DNA from: G020353115 sp964389685 | GTDB lineage: Bacteria; Bacteroidota; Bacteroidia; Bacteroidales; VadinHA17 | DNA length: 29,012 bases | Assembly (NCBI GenBank): GCA_964389685.1 | Contig: CAYMFM010000047.1 | Location: 1 to 29,012, forward strand | Reading direction: 5' to 3' | Part shown: positions 1 through 5,702 of the stretch, one piece after another | Layout: each line of letters begins with the position of its first letter | Position numbering within the stretch: the stretch's first letter is position 1 | Made by a program: the position numbers and the translations under genes | Notes under the pieces: generated by a model | The model's database searches: none | What the model was told of the DNA's origin: nothing | Seen by the model: only the letters and a program-made list of their open reading frames with translations

Positions 1-11
1 ATCCATCACAC

Positions 12-56
12 ATTCATGCAATGCACTGCGTTTTTGCATGAATAATGCGGGTTAAC
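12..56. repeat. Palindrome-headed intergenic repeat, copy 1
   Basis: A 10-bp inverted repeat (attcatgcaa at 12-21, ttgcatgaat at 34-43) runs directly into aatgcgggttaa. The same architecture recurs at 28713-28745 with a shorter loop. Two copies almost 29 kb apart in gene-free DNA suggest a dispersed repeat family. Function unknown. Confidence 0.6.
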
Positions 57-64
57 TTATTCTA

Positions 65-96
65 TTTCATTAAGTTCCCGGAAAATTGTATCTTTG
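65..96 (+). promoter_or_regulatory. Candidate Bacteroidota promoter of an orphan transcript
   Basis: A perfect -7 box TATCTTTG (89-96) lies 20 nt after TTTC (65-68), which is one mismatch from the -33 TTTG. A start near 103 is predicted. No reading frame follows, but an intrinsic terminator does at 236-265. Confidence 0.45.
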
Positions 97-102
97 TTCT
101 AC

Positions 103-265
103 CTTTAATGTTCTTTGGGAAAATGGCGAGAGAAATTGGCGCTTTCTTGTACCACTTATTTCTGGCACTCTCATAACACACTGTTATTCAATACCTGATA
201 TCAACCAGGTTGTGGTCTAACCAGCTCCACTCTAGACCACACTTATAAGAGTGTGGTTTGTTTTT
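103..265 (+). ncRNA. Candidate small RNA or orphan attenuated leader (about 160 nt)
   Basis: The interval sits between a good -7 box (89-96) and a terminator hairpin followed by T-rich sequence (236-265). I found no plausible coding frame. Visible structure includes tgtggtcta (211-219), which pairs perfectly with tagaccaca (232/233-241). That pairing uses the same bases as the left arm of the terminator, so the two folds exclude each other. I do not recognise an RNA family. It could instead be the decayed leader of a gene lost when the accessory region rearranged. The 5' end is only inferred from the promoter. Confidence 0.35.
236..265 (+). terminator. Intrinsic terminator with overlapping anti-terminator
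   Basis: accacac (236-242) pairs with gtgtggt (251-257) and is followed by ttgttttt. The left arm can pair alternatively with tgtggtcta at 211-219, the arrangement of a transcription attenuator. Confidence 0.55.
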
Positions 266-437
266 AAGTGCCGATAAGTATAAGAAAATCAGGTGGATAA
301 TTGATCTTCTACAAGTTATCCTATTCTAGTTTCTTTCCTAAAACAGCCATGAAAAAGTGGCAAATCTACACCATCAGTTTCCTTATGTAACTTGTGATTC
401 GTGTTTAAAAAAGTACATTTTTAGAACTTTTATATAC
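266..437. other. AT-rich gap with nothing recognised
   Basis: No promoter of convincing quality, no reading frame above about 14 codons and no structured repeat was found between the terminator and the first operator palindromes. Confidence 0.5.
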
Positions 438-470
438 CATACTATATAGTATGTATACTATATAGTATAC
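438..470. promoter_or_regulatory. Two adjacent perfect palindromes, distal operator-like block
   Basis: catactatatagtatg (438-453, 16 bp) and gtatactatatagtatac (453-470, 18 bp) are perfect palindromes sharing one base. Their actatatagt core resembles the palindromes at 555-584 and 681-708 nearer the antitoxin gene. Likely binding sites for one protein, most simply the AbiEi-like antitoxin; that assignment is inference. Confidence 0.5.
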
Positions 471-521
471 GGAATATATATGAATTTGTTACAAAGAATA
501 TTCAAAATAAAGCTATTTAGC

Positions 522-553
522 CTTGATTTATTAAAAAAAAATATATAACTTTG
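522..553 (+). promoter_or_regulatory. Upstream copy of the antitoxin promoter
   Basis: A perfect -7 box TAACTTTG (546-553) is preceded at 20 nt by CTTG (522-525). The 33-nt block 523-555 is nearly identical to 651-682, so the promoter module is duplicated, each copy with a palindrome just downstream. Confidence 0.5.
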
Positions 554-554
554 C

Positions 555-584
555 ATATAGTATAGTATACATACTATACTATAT
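555..584. promoter_or_regulatory. Operator-like palindrome at the upstream promoter copy
   Basis: Fourteen-base arms (555-568 and 571-584) match perfectly around a 2-nt centre. The palindrome begins two bases after the -7 box at 546-553, so a bound protein would cover the transcription start. Confidence 0.55.
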
Positions 585-649
585 AGCCTAATTGTTATCT
601 TTTTAGTTAACATTTTCAGCTATAGTTGATAAAATTTATGTGTTAATAA

Positions 650-680
650 TTTGATTTATTAAAAAAAACATATAACTTTG
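650..680 (+). promoter_or_regulatory. Promoter of the AbiEi-like antitoxin gene
   Basis: TTTG (650-653), 19 nt, then TAACTTTG (673-680) is an exact match to the Bacteroidota -33/-7 consensus and spacing. The predicted start, about 686, falls inside the palindrome 681-708. It would leave a leader of about 35 nt before the ATG at 723. Confidence 0.7.
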
Positions 681-708
681 CACTATATAGTATATATACT
701 TTATAGTG
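681..708. promoter_or_regulatory. Operator-like palindrome over the antitoxin transcription start
   Basis: A 28-bp palindrome with a single mismatched pair (688/701). It overlaps the predicted transcription start of the antitoxin gene, which fits autorepression. AbiEi proteins of known systems bind inverted repeats in their own promoter; that this one does so here is inference. Confidence 0.55.
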
Positions 709-722
709 CTGAGAATATTATT

Positions 723-1595
723 ATGAGAAAATCTAGGTTCAGTATAGCAAAGCCAGACATCATAGAGTATTTTAATAACTCTGAAAAAAAGGTTTATTCA
801 AAACTAGAGTTAGGTGATATATTATATAGAGAACGAAGATTCTGGAGACTAACTCATAGTCTTACTGTTGATGGCTTTATTGAACTATTAATAGATGGCA
901 CACAATTAAAAAGACACAAACTGAAATTCAAACCAAATACAATTACACGATACAGTTGGGGAAAAGTTGATATTTTAGACTTGGCATTAGGTTTAAACAA
1001 GAATGGGTATATTTCTCATTATACCGCTGTTTTTTATCATGGGTTAACGGAACAATTACCAAAAACAATTTACATAAACACTGAGCAAAGCAAAAAAGAA
1101 ATATCTAATATTGAATTAACTCAATCTCAGATAGATAGAGCTCTACAGAAACCTGTACGGTTATCAAATAATTTTGCAGTATATAGGAACAACAAAATAT
1201 ATATTTTGAAAGGTATGTATACTGATTTATTAGGAGTTGAGTTTGATGAACATAGAAACTATCGTGTTACAAATATTGAAAGAACTTTGATCGATATTGC
1301 AGTAAGACCAGATTACGCTGGCGGCATTTGGGAAGTAATTAAAATTTACGAAAATGCAGCTCAAAGTGTTTCAGTAAATAAACTTGTATCATATCTGAAA
1401 AGATTAGAATTTATTTACCCATATCATCAATGTATTGGTTTTTATATGATGAAATCTGGAAAGTATAGAGCAAACCAAATACAACTTATTCGGAAAATAG
1501 AAATGCCATATAAATTTTATTTAACACATGGCATTGAAGATAAGAAATTCTCTAAAGAGATGAATCTCTACTATCCTTCTAATATTACATTTTAG
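723..1595 (+). CDS. AbiEi-like type IV antitoxin / transcriptional regulator
   Basis: The product, about 290 residues, fits the AbiEi-type antitoxins of type IV toxin-antitoxin systems. These carry an N-terminal winged helix that binds the promoter and a C-terminal domain that counters the AbiEii nucleotidyltransferase without stable binding. The N-terminal third (IIEYFNN, KLELGDILYRE, DGFIELL) has the helix-turn-helix plus wing pattern. The middle section holds the family-like segment ISHYTAVFYHGLTEQLP followed by a strand-rich region and VTNIERTLIDIAVRP. I start at the ATG at 723 because the promoter and operator end at 708; an ATG at 678 would lie inside the -7 box. The partner toxin is convergent and the last 11 bases of the genes overlap. 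GC is low compared with the chromosome to the right. Family assignment is from recalled motifs, so the exact subfamily is uncertain. Confidence 0.75.
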   Translation: MRKSRFSIAKPDIIEYFNNSEKKVYSKLELGDILYRERRFWRLTHSLTVDGFIELLIDGTQLKRHKLKFKPNTITRYSWGKVDILDLALGLNKNGYISHYTAVFYHGLTEQLPKTIYINTEQSKKEISNIELTQSQIDRALQKPVRLSNNFAVYRNNKIYILKGMYTDLLGVEFDEHRNYRVTNIERTLIDIAVRPDYAGGIWEVIKIYENAAQSVSVNKLVSYLKRLEFIYPYHQCIGFYMMKSGKYRANQIQLIRKIEMPYKFYLTHGIEDKKFSKEMNLYYPSNITF

Positions 1596-2457
1596 ATACG
1601 ATTTCATTAATCTTATTAATTAAGAAATCAAAATAGAAATCAAATTCCTTTAACTCCTCTGAAGCTTTAATTGTATCCCTAAGCCCTGGATACGAATCTA
1701 CATGCAACTCTTTTGTGCCGGCAATTTTACTAAGGTACTCTATCGGTACTTTCTTAGCAGCTAATACATTTTTTAATAGTTCTATATTATCAGAATTAGA
1801 TAGGTCGATTTTAAAATGTTTTATTAGAGTATAAATATCAAAGAAATCTCGCGCACGTGATTTAGGGGTTAAACTTTTTACGATATTTTTATATTCAGGT
1901 ATTTGTTGACATAAAGCTCTAATTTTTTCACATATAATCATCTCAGGCGTGTATGCGAATAACGTAAAACCTTCGATCTCATAATCAACTTTTTCTCCCA
2001 CAAACTCATATTTACTAATGTCAATTAAATATTTTGTTGAATTATTCTTCCCTATGACTATCGCATTTCTTCTAAGATTATCAATATTTTTATGCTTTTC
2101 AAGATTCTCCGATTTTATTAATTTAAATTCAGCTGTATAACCACCCCAAAAGTGTTTCACAACTTTATCAGTTTTCTCAGGTTTTTCATAAAACTTGAAA
2201 TCAAATATTGTAAACCCATATTCGTAGAAAGTCGTCTCTAATACACTTTTAATTCTCTTTTTTATTCCTTCGAATTCTTCTTGAATAAAATCTCCTTCCA
2301 TTGAATAATCTAAGTCAATTGATGCCCTACTTGACAAATTATGAATTAGATTTATCGCATTACCACCCTTCAATACTAAATTTTCCATGAGTATATCATC
2401 CGAAACCATAGCAACAATTGCTATTTTCTTAATTTCATCAACTATATCTAAATTCAT
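1585..2457 (-). CDS. AbiEii/AbiGii-family nucleotidyltransferase toxin
   Basis: A toxin of the DNA polymerase beta-like nucleotidyltransferase superfamily. AbiEii relatives stop growth by transferring nucleotides, for MenT-type members to tRNA. All four family motifs are visible: LVLKGGNAIN (residues 27-36) with R44 and SIDLDYS (46-52), supplying the GG...DxD metal site; YLIDISKYE; the lysine motif PEMIICEKIRAL; and RARDFFDIYTL near residue 205. At 290 residues it has the usual length and looks intact. It faces the antitoxin tail to tail instead of following it in one operon, so it must have its own promoter in the 213-bp gap beyond 2457. I found no consensus promoter there. The origin is probably horizontal, given the low GC and the integrase remnant next door. 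Confidence 0.85.
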   Translation of the reverse strand: MNLDIVDEIKKIAIVAMVSDDILMENLVLKGGNAINLIHNLSSRASIDLDYSMEGDFIQEEFEGIKKRIKSVLETTFYEYGFTIFDFKFYEKPEKTDKVVKHFWGGYTAEFKLIKSENLEKHKNIDNLRRNAIVIGKNNSTKYLIDISKYEFVGEKVDYEIEGFTLFAYTPEMIICEKIRALCQQIPEYKNIVKSLTPKSRARDFFDIYTLIKHFKIDLSNSDNIELLKNVLAAKKVPIEYLSKIAGTKELHVDSYPGLRDTIKASEELKEFDFYFDFLINKINEIVSKM

Positions 2458-2670
2458 TCTATGCGATTTTGTTTAAGCTAATTTACAATTGAATCTTGAA
2501 ATCAAAGATGTCTATATAAAGTTAATATTAAATTGATTACAAATGTTTTAGATAGAGAATAATTTCGCACTGTAACAATATAATACGTGAATTCAATATC
2601 ATATAGCATTCAATCGTACTTGCAATAATGGTTTTACTCAATTAAAGTAGATCGATATTAATAGAGAGTT

Positions 2671-3198
2671 TTATGATTCGATTCCAATTTTTTCTCTTAT
2701 CATTCTTACATTAATTAACATCAAATCATCCATTACCGTGGCATAACTATCAAGTGTCACTTGTATAGATGAATGCCCTAATAATCTGGACAAAACTTCA
2801 ATATTAACTCCATTTGCTAAAATTATAGTTGTAGCAAAGGTTTTTCTTGCGAGATGAGTTGTAAGGTACTTCTGAATCTTCGCTATGTCTTGAATTTCCT
2901 TTAAGTAGGCATTCATTTTTACATTACTTGTAACTGGTAGTAGAGAACCACGTTTTTTACAAATTGGATGGTCTGAATACTTTGCAATTATTCCCTTCGT
3001 CTTTTTTAGAAGAGGAACTTGATATTCTTTCTTCGTCTTTTTCCGGGCTACATTTATCCATTTTTCACCATCAACTCCTGTAATAATGTTCTCAGGTTTT
3101 AGGTTATAAACTTCCTTATAGGCTAGTCCTGAATAGCAACAGAAAACAAATATATCTCGAACCCAGTCCAGACGTTTTATGTATATTCCGAAGCAAGC
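2671..3198 (-). pseudogene. 5'-truncated tyrosine recombinase/integrase
   Basis: The open frame keeps about 176 codons of the catalytic domain. It reads RDIFVFCCYSGLAYKEVYNL where the first catalytic arginine box normally lies, with GLA in place of GLR, a variant I associate with Bacteroidota transposon integrases. It then continues through THLARKTFAT (HxxR), LLGHSSIQVTLDSYA (GH and the nucleophile Tyr) to IGIES. Upstream it hits a stop at 3199-3201 inside a repeat unit, so the SAM-like and arm-binding domains are missing and no start codon fits. An ATG at 2916 would leave only 81 residues, too short to be active. It lies within 800 bp of the ssrA 3' end and points away from it. It is most simply the remnant integrase of an island once inserted in ssrA. 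Confidence 0.8.
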
Positions 3199-3205
3199 TT
3201 AGTTC

Positions 3206-3227
3206 CAGTCCTGCAAATAGAAAACAA
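3206..3227. repeat. 22-bp direct repeat, left copy
   Basis: This 22-bp block is identical to 3838-3859, 632 bp away, and similarity continues more loosely for about 12 further bases. It marks the edge where the integrase frame is broken, so the coding sequence is fused to a repeat unit here. Confidence 0.75.
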
Positions 3228-3240
3228 GCACCATGCTTTG

Positions 3241-3417
3241 CTAGATCAGGTGTCTTTTCTTGAATGCAATACCTGATCCGCTTTTTAGGTATTTTTCAAA
3301 CATAAGGTCCTTATTTTGATCCATAAAACCAATAAAAGAAATTAAAGTGGCTGGTGTTTTGTCCTTGGTGTAATGTACTTTATGTGAGTTGTGTTCATTG
3401 ATTCTTCTTTCTATGAA
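3241..3417 (-). other. Open 58-codon stretch, possible integrase N-terminal remnant
   Basis: The minus strand is open between a TGA and a TAG and encodes a segment containing YTKDKTPATLISFIGFMDQNK, with a charged, helical look. Its place upstream of the integrase catalytic remnant makes a leftover core-binding domain possible. I cannot confirm homology, and it could be chance. Confidence 0.2.
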
Positions 3418-3450
3418 TCAAAAAACTCTCCTTCTCCGCCAAACGGCGGA

Positions 3451-3573
3451 TACGGAGGGCGGAACCCTCCTTCGCCAGAGCCTTCGCTGAAGCTTCGGCT
3501 CTCGGAGAAGGCTACGGAGGGCGGAACCCTCCTTCGCTAAAGCTACGGAGGGCGCCTGCCTGCCGCAGGCAGG
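3451..3573. repeat. GC-rich hairpin repeats
   Basis: A 25-bp block containing ggaggg-cggaa-ccctcc occurs at 3451-3475 and 3513-3537, with a partial third copy at 3544-3554. A second hairpin, cctgcctg-ccg-caggcagg (55-73 of the 3500s), follows immediately. The GC content contrasts sharply with the AT-rich DNA to the left. The frames through it are low complexity and not credible genes. Confidence 0.7.
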
Positions 3574-3576
3574 GAG

Positions 3577-3624
3577 GTGGAGCTGGAGGGAGGAAGTTAC
3601 TCGTCCCGACAGAAACGTCGGGAC
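3577..3624 (-). repeat. Diverged copy of the tmRNA 3' end with hairpin (copy A)
   Basis: gtggagctggaggga (3577-3591) is identical to the terminal bases of ssrA at 3974-3988. Further in, tcgtcc and gaca also line up with the tmRNA T-arm region at the same offset. A hairpin gtcccgac-agaaac-gtcgggac (3603-3624) follows. It looks like a decayed attachment site. Confidence 0.6.
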
Positions 3625-3647
3625 TCGTGAGGTCCTATTGAGGCATT

Positions 3648-3777
3648 CCACAGCGAATAGCAAAAACAAACCTTCAGTTTGCACTTTTTTTATTTCATCC
3701 TTCCAAAATCGAGCAAGCTTGTTTTGTCAGTCTGAAATAGCAAAAACCGCTTGCGCGGTTTTTGCTATTCGTTGTGG
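3648..3777. repeat. 130-bp segment bounded by 20-bp inverted repeats
   Basis: Positions 3648-3667 and 3758-3777 are reverse complements at 19 of 20 bases. The right arm also forms half of the hairpin at 3736-3769 and runs into copy B of the tmRNA terminus. Confidence 0.65.
3736..3769. terminator. Strong symmetric hairpin, terminator-like on both strands
   Basis: Fifteen-base perfect arms (3736-3750 and 3755-3769) enclose a ttgc loop, with an A5/T5 block inside the stem. It has the form of a bidirectional intrinsic terminator, though it may simply be the third hairpin of the repeat unit. Confidence 0.5.
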
Positions 3778-3817
3778 AGCTGGAGGGAGAGTGTTACCTC
3801 ACCCCGCCGTTGGCGGG
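3774..3817 (-). repeat. Diverged copy of the tmRNA 3' end with hairpin (copy B)
   Basis: gtggagctggaggga recurs at 3774-3788, exactly 200 bp before the true ssrA terminus and 197 bp after copy A. A hairpin cccgcc-gtt-ggcggg (3803-3817) occupies the position of copy A's hairpin with a different stem sequence. Confidence 0.6.
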
Positions 3818-3837
3818 ATTCGGTGATTCCTGAAGCT

Positions 3838-3859
3838 CAGTCCTGCAAATAGAAAACAA
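3838..3859. repeat. 22-bp direct repeat, right copy
   Basis: Identical to 3206-3227. It lies between copy B and the ssrA terminator, at the matching position of its own unit. Confidence 0.75.
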
Positions 3860-3931
3860 ACACTATACTTCGTATGGTTCTTTTTGTTTCTTCGGCAACC
3901 TTATGAAAACAAGTTTTTACTCGTTTGCTCC

Positions 3932-3963
3932 AAAATAAAAAATCCCGGTGAGTCACCGGGATT
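3932..3963 (-). terminator. Terminator of ssrA
   Basis: Perfect 10-bp arms, aatcccggtg (3941-3950) and caccgggatt (3954-3963), are followed on the minus strand by TTTTTATTTTG. It begins 12 nt after the tmRNA 3' end. Confidence 0.8.
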
Positions 3964-3974
3964 GGTTTCTTTTG

Positions 3975-4371
3975 TGGAGCTGGAGGGAGTTGAACCCTCG
4001 TCCAGACAAGGAGACCATATGTTTTCTACATGCTTAGTTCTGCTTGGTTGTCGGGAAAAATCAGGTGCAGAACGACCAAATGATTCCGTAGTCCTTAAGG
4101 GTTCACTGTCAGGCCAGGACCTCCTGCCAGCTAACTCCGAATTGCGAGCGCCTCTTAACCGGGTTGGAACGGAGTAGGACCGCCCGAGAGACGTCTCGTC
4201 CCGACATCTGATGTCGGGATTAAGCCATTAACCTACTAAACTTCGATCAGGCTGCGAGAGCGTAGTTATTTTCGCCAGTTATTGTGTTGTGACATGTTAT
4301 TATAGAGCTATACCACAACGCTCTGCATGCTTGCATACCACCTCGGCTTGCTGTCAAGTCCAGTCAGCCCC
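3975..4371 (-). ncRNA. ssrA: tmRNA (SsrA), tag GENNYALAA
   Basis: tmRNA rescues ribosomes stalled on broken mRNAs and adds a degradation tag. The 5' end, at 4371 on the minus strand, reads GGGGCTGACTGGACTTGAC. Its first seven bases pair with CAGCTCC at 3976-3982, leaving A at 3975 as discriminator; CCA is not encoded. The tag frame at 4276-4247 reads Gly-Glu-Asn-Asn-Tyr-Ala-Leu-Ala-Ala-stop. The T-arm is GGGTTCAACTCCC. A length of 397 nt is normal for the phylum. A perfect -7 box ends 10 bases upstream of the 5' end and a strong terminator follows the 3' end. Unusually, a palindromic hairpin (4199-4219) lies between the tag stop and the downstream pseudoknots, and the 3' terminus is copied twice just beyond the gene. 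Confidence 0.97.
4199..4219. repeat. Palindromic hairpin inside ssrA
   Basis: tcccgacat-ctg-atgtcggga forms perfect 9-bp arms in the variable part of tmRNA, 28 nt after the tag stop. It shares ctcgtcccgac with the hairpin of copy A near 3602, so it may be a member of the same small palindrome family inserted into the RNA gene. Confidence 0.6.
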
Positions 4372-4380
4372 ATGCTGGTG

Positions 4381-4388
4381 CAAAGATA
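4381..4388 (-). promoter_or_regulatory. -7 box of the ssrA promoter
   Basis: On the minus strand this reads TATCTTTG, an exact TAnnTTTG box. Nine bases separate it from the tmRNA 5' end at 4371. No perfect TTTG sits at the usual -33 distance. Confidence 0.65.
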
Positions 4389-4470
4389 CAAAATCTTTTC
4401 GGCAAAGTTCCACCCTGAAAGCCTCAAATATTGTTCCATATTCACTACTTTCGCAATAAATCATCCAGTC

Positions 4471-5697
4471 ATGAAAGACAAGATTGTAGTTGGAATCCTG
4501 AAAGAGACCAAAACCCCGCCCGACCTGAGGGTTCCTATAGGACCCAGGCGTGCCCGGGAGATCCAAAACCGGTTTCCCAATGTCGAACTCATTGTCCAAT
4601 CCAGCGAGATCAGATGCTTTACCGATAATGAGTTTGGAGACCTTGGTTTGCATGTCAGCAGTGATATCTCCGCATGCGATGTACTCATGGGTGTAAAAGA
4701 GGTCCATATTCCCGAATTGATCCCGGACAAAACCTATCTTTTTTTCTCGCATACCGCAAAAAAACAATCGTACAACCGTTCCCTCCTTCAACATGTTGTT
4801 GAGAAGAAGATAACCCTCATCGATTACGAATACCTTACCGATCAGCACGGGTTCAGGCTGGTGGCATTCGGACGGTGGGCCGGGATTGTGGGTGCTTACA
4901 ACGGGCTTAGAGCCTGTGGAGAAAGGTTTGGTGACTTTACCCTGAAACCAGCCCATGAATGCCATGACCTGGAAGAGATGCTGACCCATGTGAGTGCACT
5001 AAAACTGCCTCCGCTTCGTATCCTGATTACCGGTGGCGGACGGGTCGCCCATGGAGCACTCGAAACCCTGGCTCCCCTTAACATCAAAGAGGTTTCACCC
5101 GGGGATTTCCTGCACAAAAAATACAACATGCCGGTCTTTTCCAGGCTCGATCCATGGCATTATACGCGACGGAAAGATGGTACCGCCTTTGGCCCTGACG
5201 GATTTAACTATTTTATTCAGCATCCTCAAGAGTATGAATCAACATTCTTTCCCTATACCCAAAAAACAGACCTATATATTGCATCTCATTTCTGGGATCC
5301 CCAGTCCCCGGTGTTTATGATACCAGAAGATTACCTCGCACCGGACTTCTCCATTAAGGTCATTGCCGATATTAGTTGTGATATCAAAAAGCCAATTCCC
5401 TCTACCCTGAGGGCATCCACCATCGCAGAACCATTCTATGGCTATGATCCACGATCCGGTCAGGAGAGCGATCCATTCAGCAAGGATAATATCACGGTCA
5501 TGGCTGTCGATAACCTTCCCGGGGAACTGCCGCGCGACGCATCAGTGGATTTCGGAAGAGCACTGATGGATAGCGTATTCCCTTCACTGTTCGGAAAAGA
5601 CAGGGAAAAAATTATCGAACGGGCAACTATTGTGAAGGGCGGGAAGCTTACGGAGAGGTTTGAGTATTTGAAGGGATTCCTGGAAGGGAAGGAGTGA
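4471..5697 (+). CDS. Saccharopine/alanine dehydrogenase-family NAD(P)-dependent oxidoreductase
   Basis: A 408-residue protein of the alanine dehydrogenase/transhydrogenase-like family, closest in motifs to lysine-forming saccharopine dehydrogenase (LYS1) and the SDH half of LKR/SDH. The N-terminal domain starts VVGILKETKTPPDLRVP. GVKEV (K76) and FFSHTAKKQ (H94) match the catalytic Lys and His positions of yeast Lys1. A Rossmann motif follows at ILITGGGRVAHGALE. The C-terminal part has the family signature ADISCD and AEPFYGYDP. The frame extends upstream to 4327, but that part overlaps the tmRNA 5' end, so the ATG at 4471 is the start. The exact substrate cannot be fixed: lysine/saccharopine metabolism is likely, and another amino-acid dehydrogenase is possible. 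The gene stands alone, transcribed away from ssrA. Confidence 0.8.
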   Translation: MKDKIVVGILKETKTPPDLRVPIGPRRAREIQNRFPNVELIVQSSEIRCFTDNEFGDLGLHVSSDISACDVLMGVKEVHIPELIPDKTYLFFSHTAKKQSYNRSLLQHVVEKKITLIDYEYLTDQHGFRLVAFGRWAGIVGAYNGLRACGERFGDFTLKPAHECHDLEEMLTHVSALKLPPLRILITGGGRVAHGALETLAPLNIKEVSPGDFLHKKYNMPVFSRLDPWHYTRRKDGTAFGPDGFNYFIQHPQEYESTFFPYTQKTDLYIASHFWDPQSPVFMIPEDYLAPDFSIKVIADISCDIKKPIPSTLRASTIAEPFYGYDPRSGQESDPFSKDNITVMAVDNLPGELPRDASVDFGRALMDSVFPSLFGKDREKIIERATIVKGGKLTERFEYLKGFLEGKE

Positions 5698-5702
5698 TGC
5701 GT

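Noticed and set aside
221..230. ccagctccac on the plus strand as the distal attachment site of the ssrA island
   Set aside because: It matches the tmRNA terminus but in the opposite orientation to a site-specific insertion repeat, and the match is only 10 bp.
678..722. Upstream ATG extending the antitoxin by 15 residues
   Set aside because: It falls inside the -7 box and operator; the transcript should begin downstream of it.
2671..2916. Integrase C-terminal piece as a separate small protein
   Set aside because: The same frame continues upstream to 3198 with integrase sequence, so the ATG is internal to a truncated gene.
3418..3684. 88-codon frame through the GC-rich repeats
   Set aside because: It is generated by hairpin repeats, has low-complexity composition and runs through attachment-like sequence.
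3577..3817. Integron attC sites in the 200-bp units
   Set aside because: No GTTRRRY/RYYYAAC core pairs in the right places and no integron integrase.
3884..4177. 97-codon plus-strand frame
   Set aside because: It lies antisense to the tmRNA gene and its terminator and has no protein-like features.
4327..4470. N-terminal extension of the dehydrogenase
   Set aside because: It overlaps the tmRNA 5' end and promoter; family similarity begins at the ATG at 4471.
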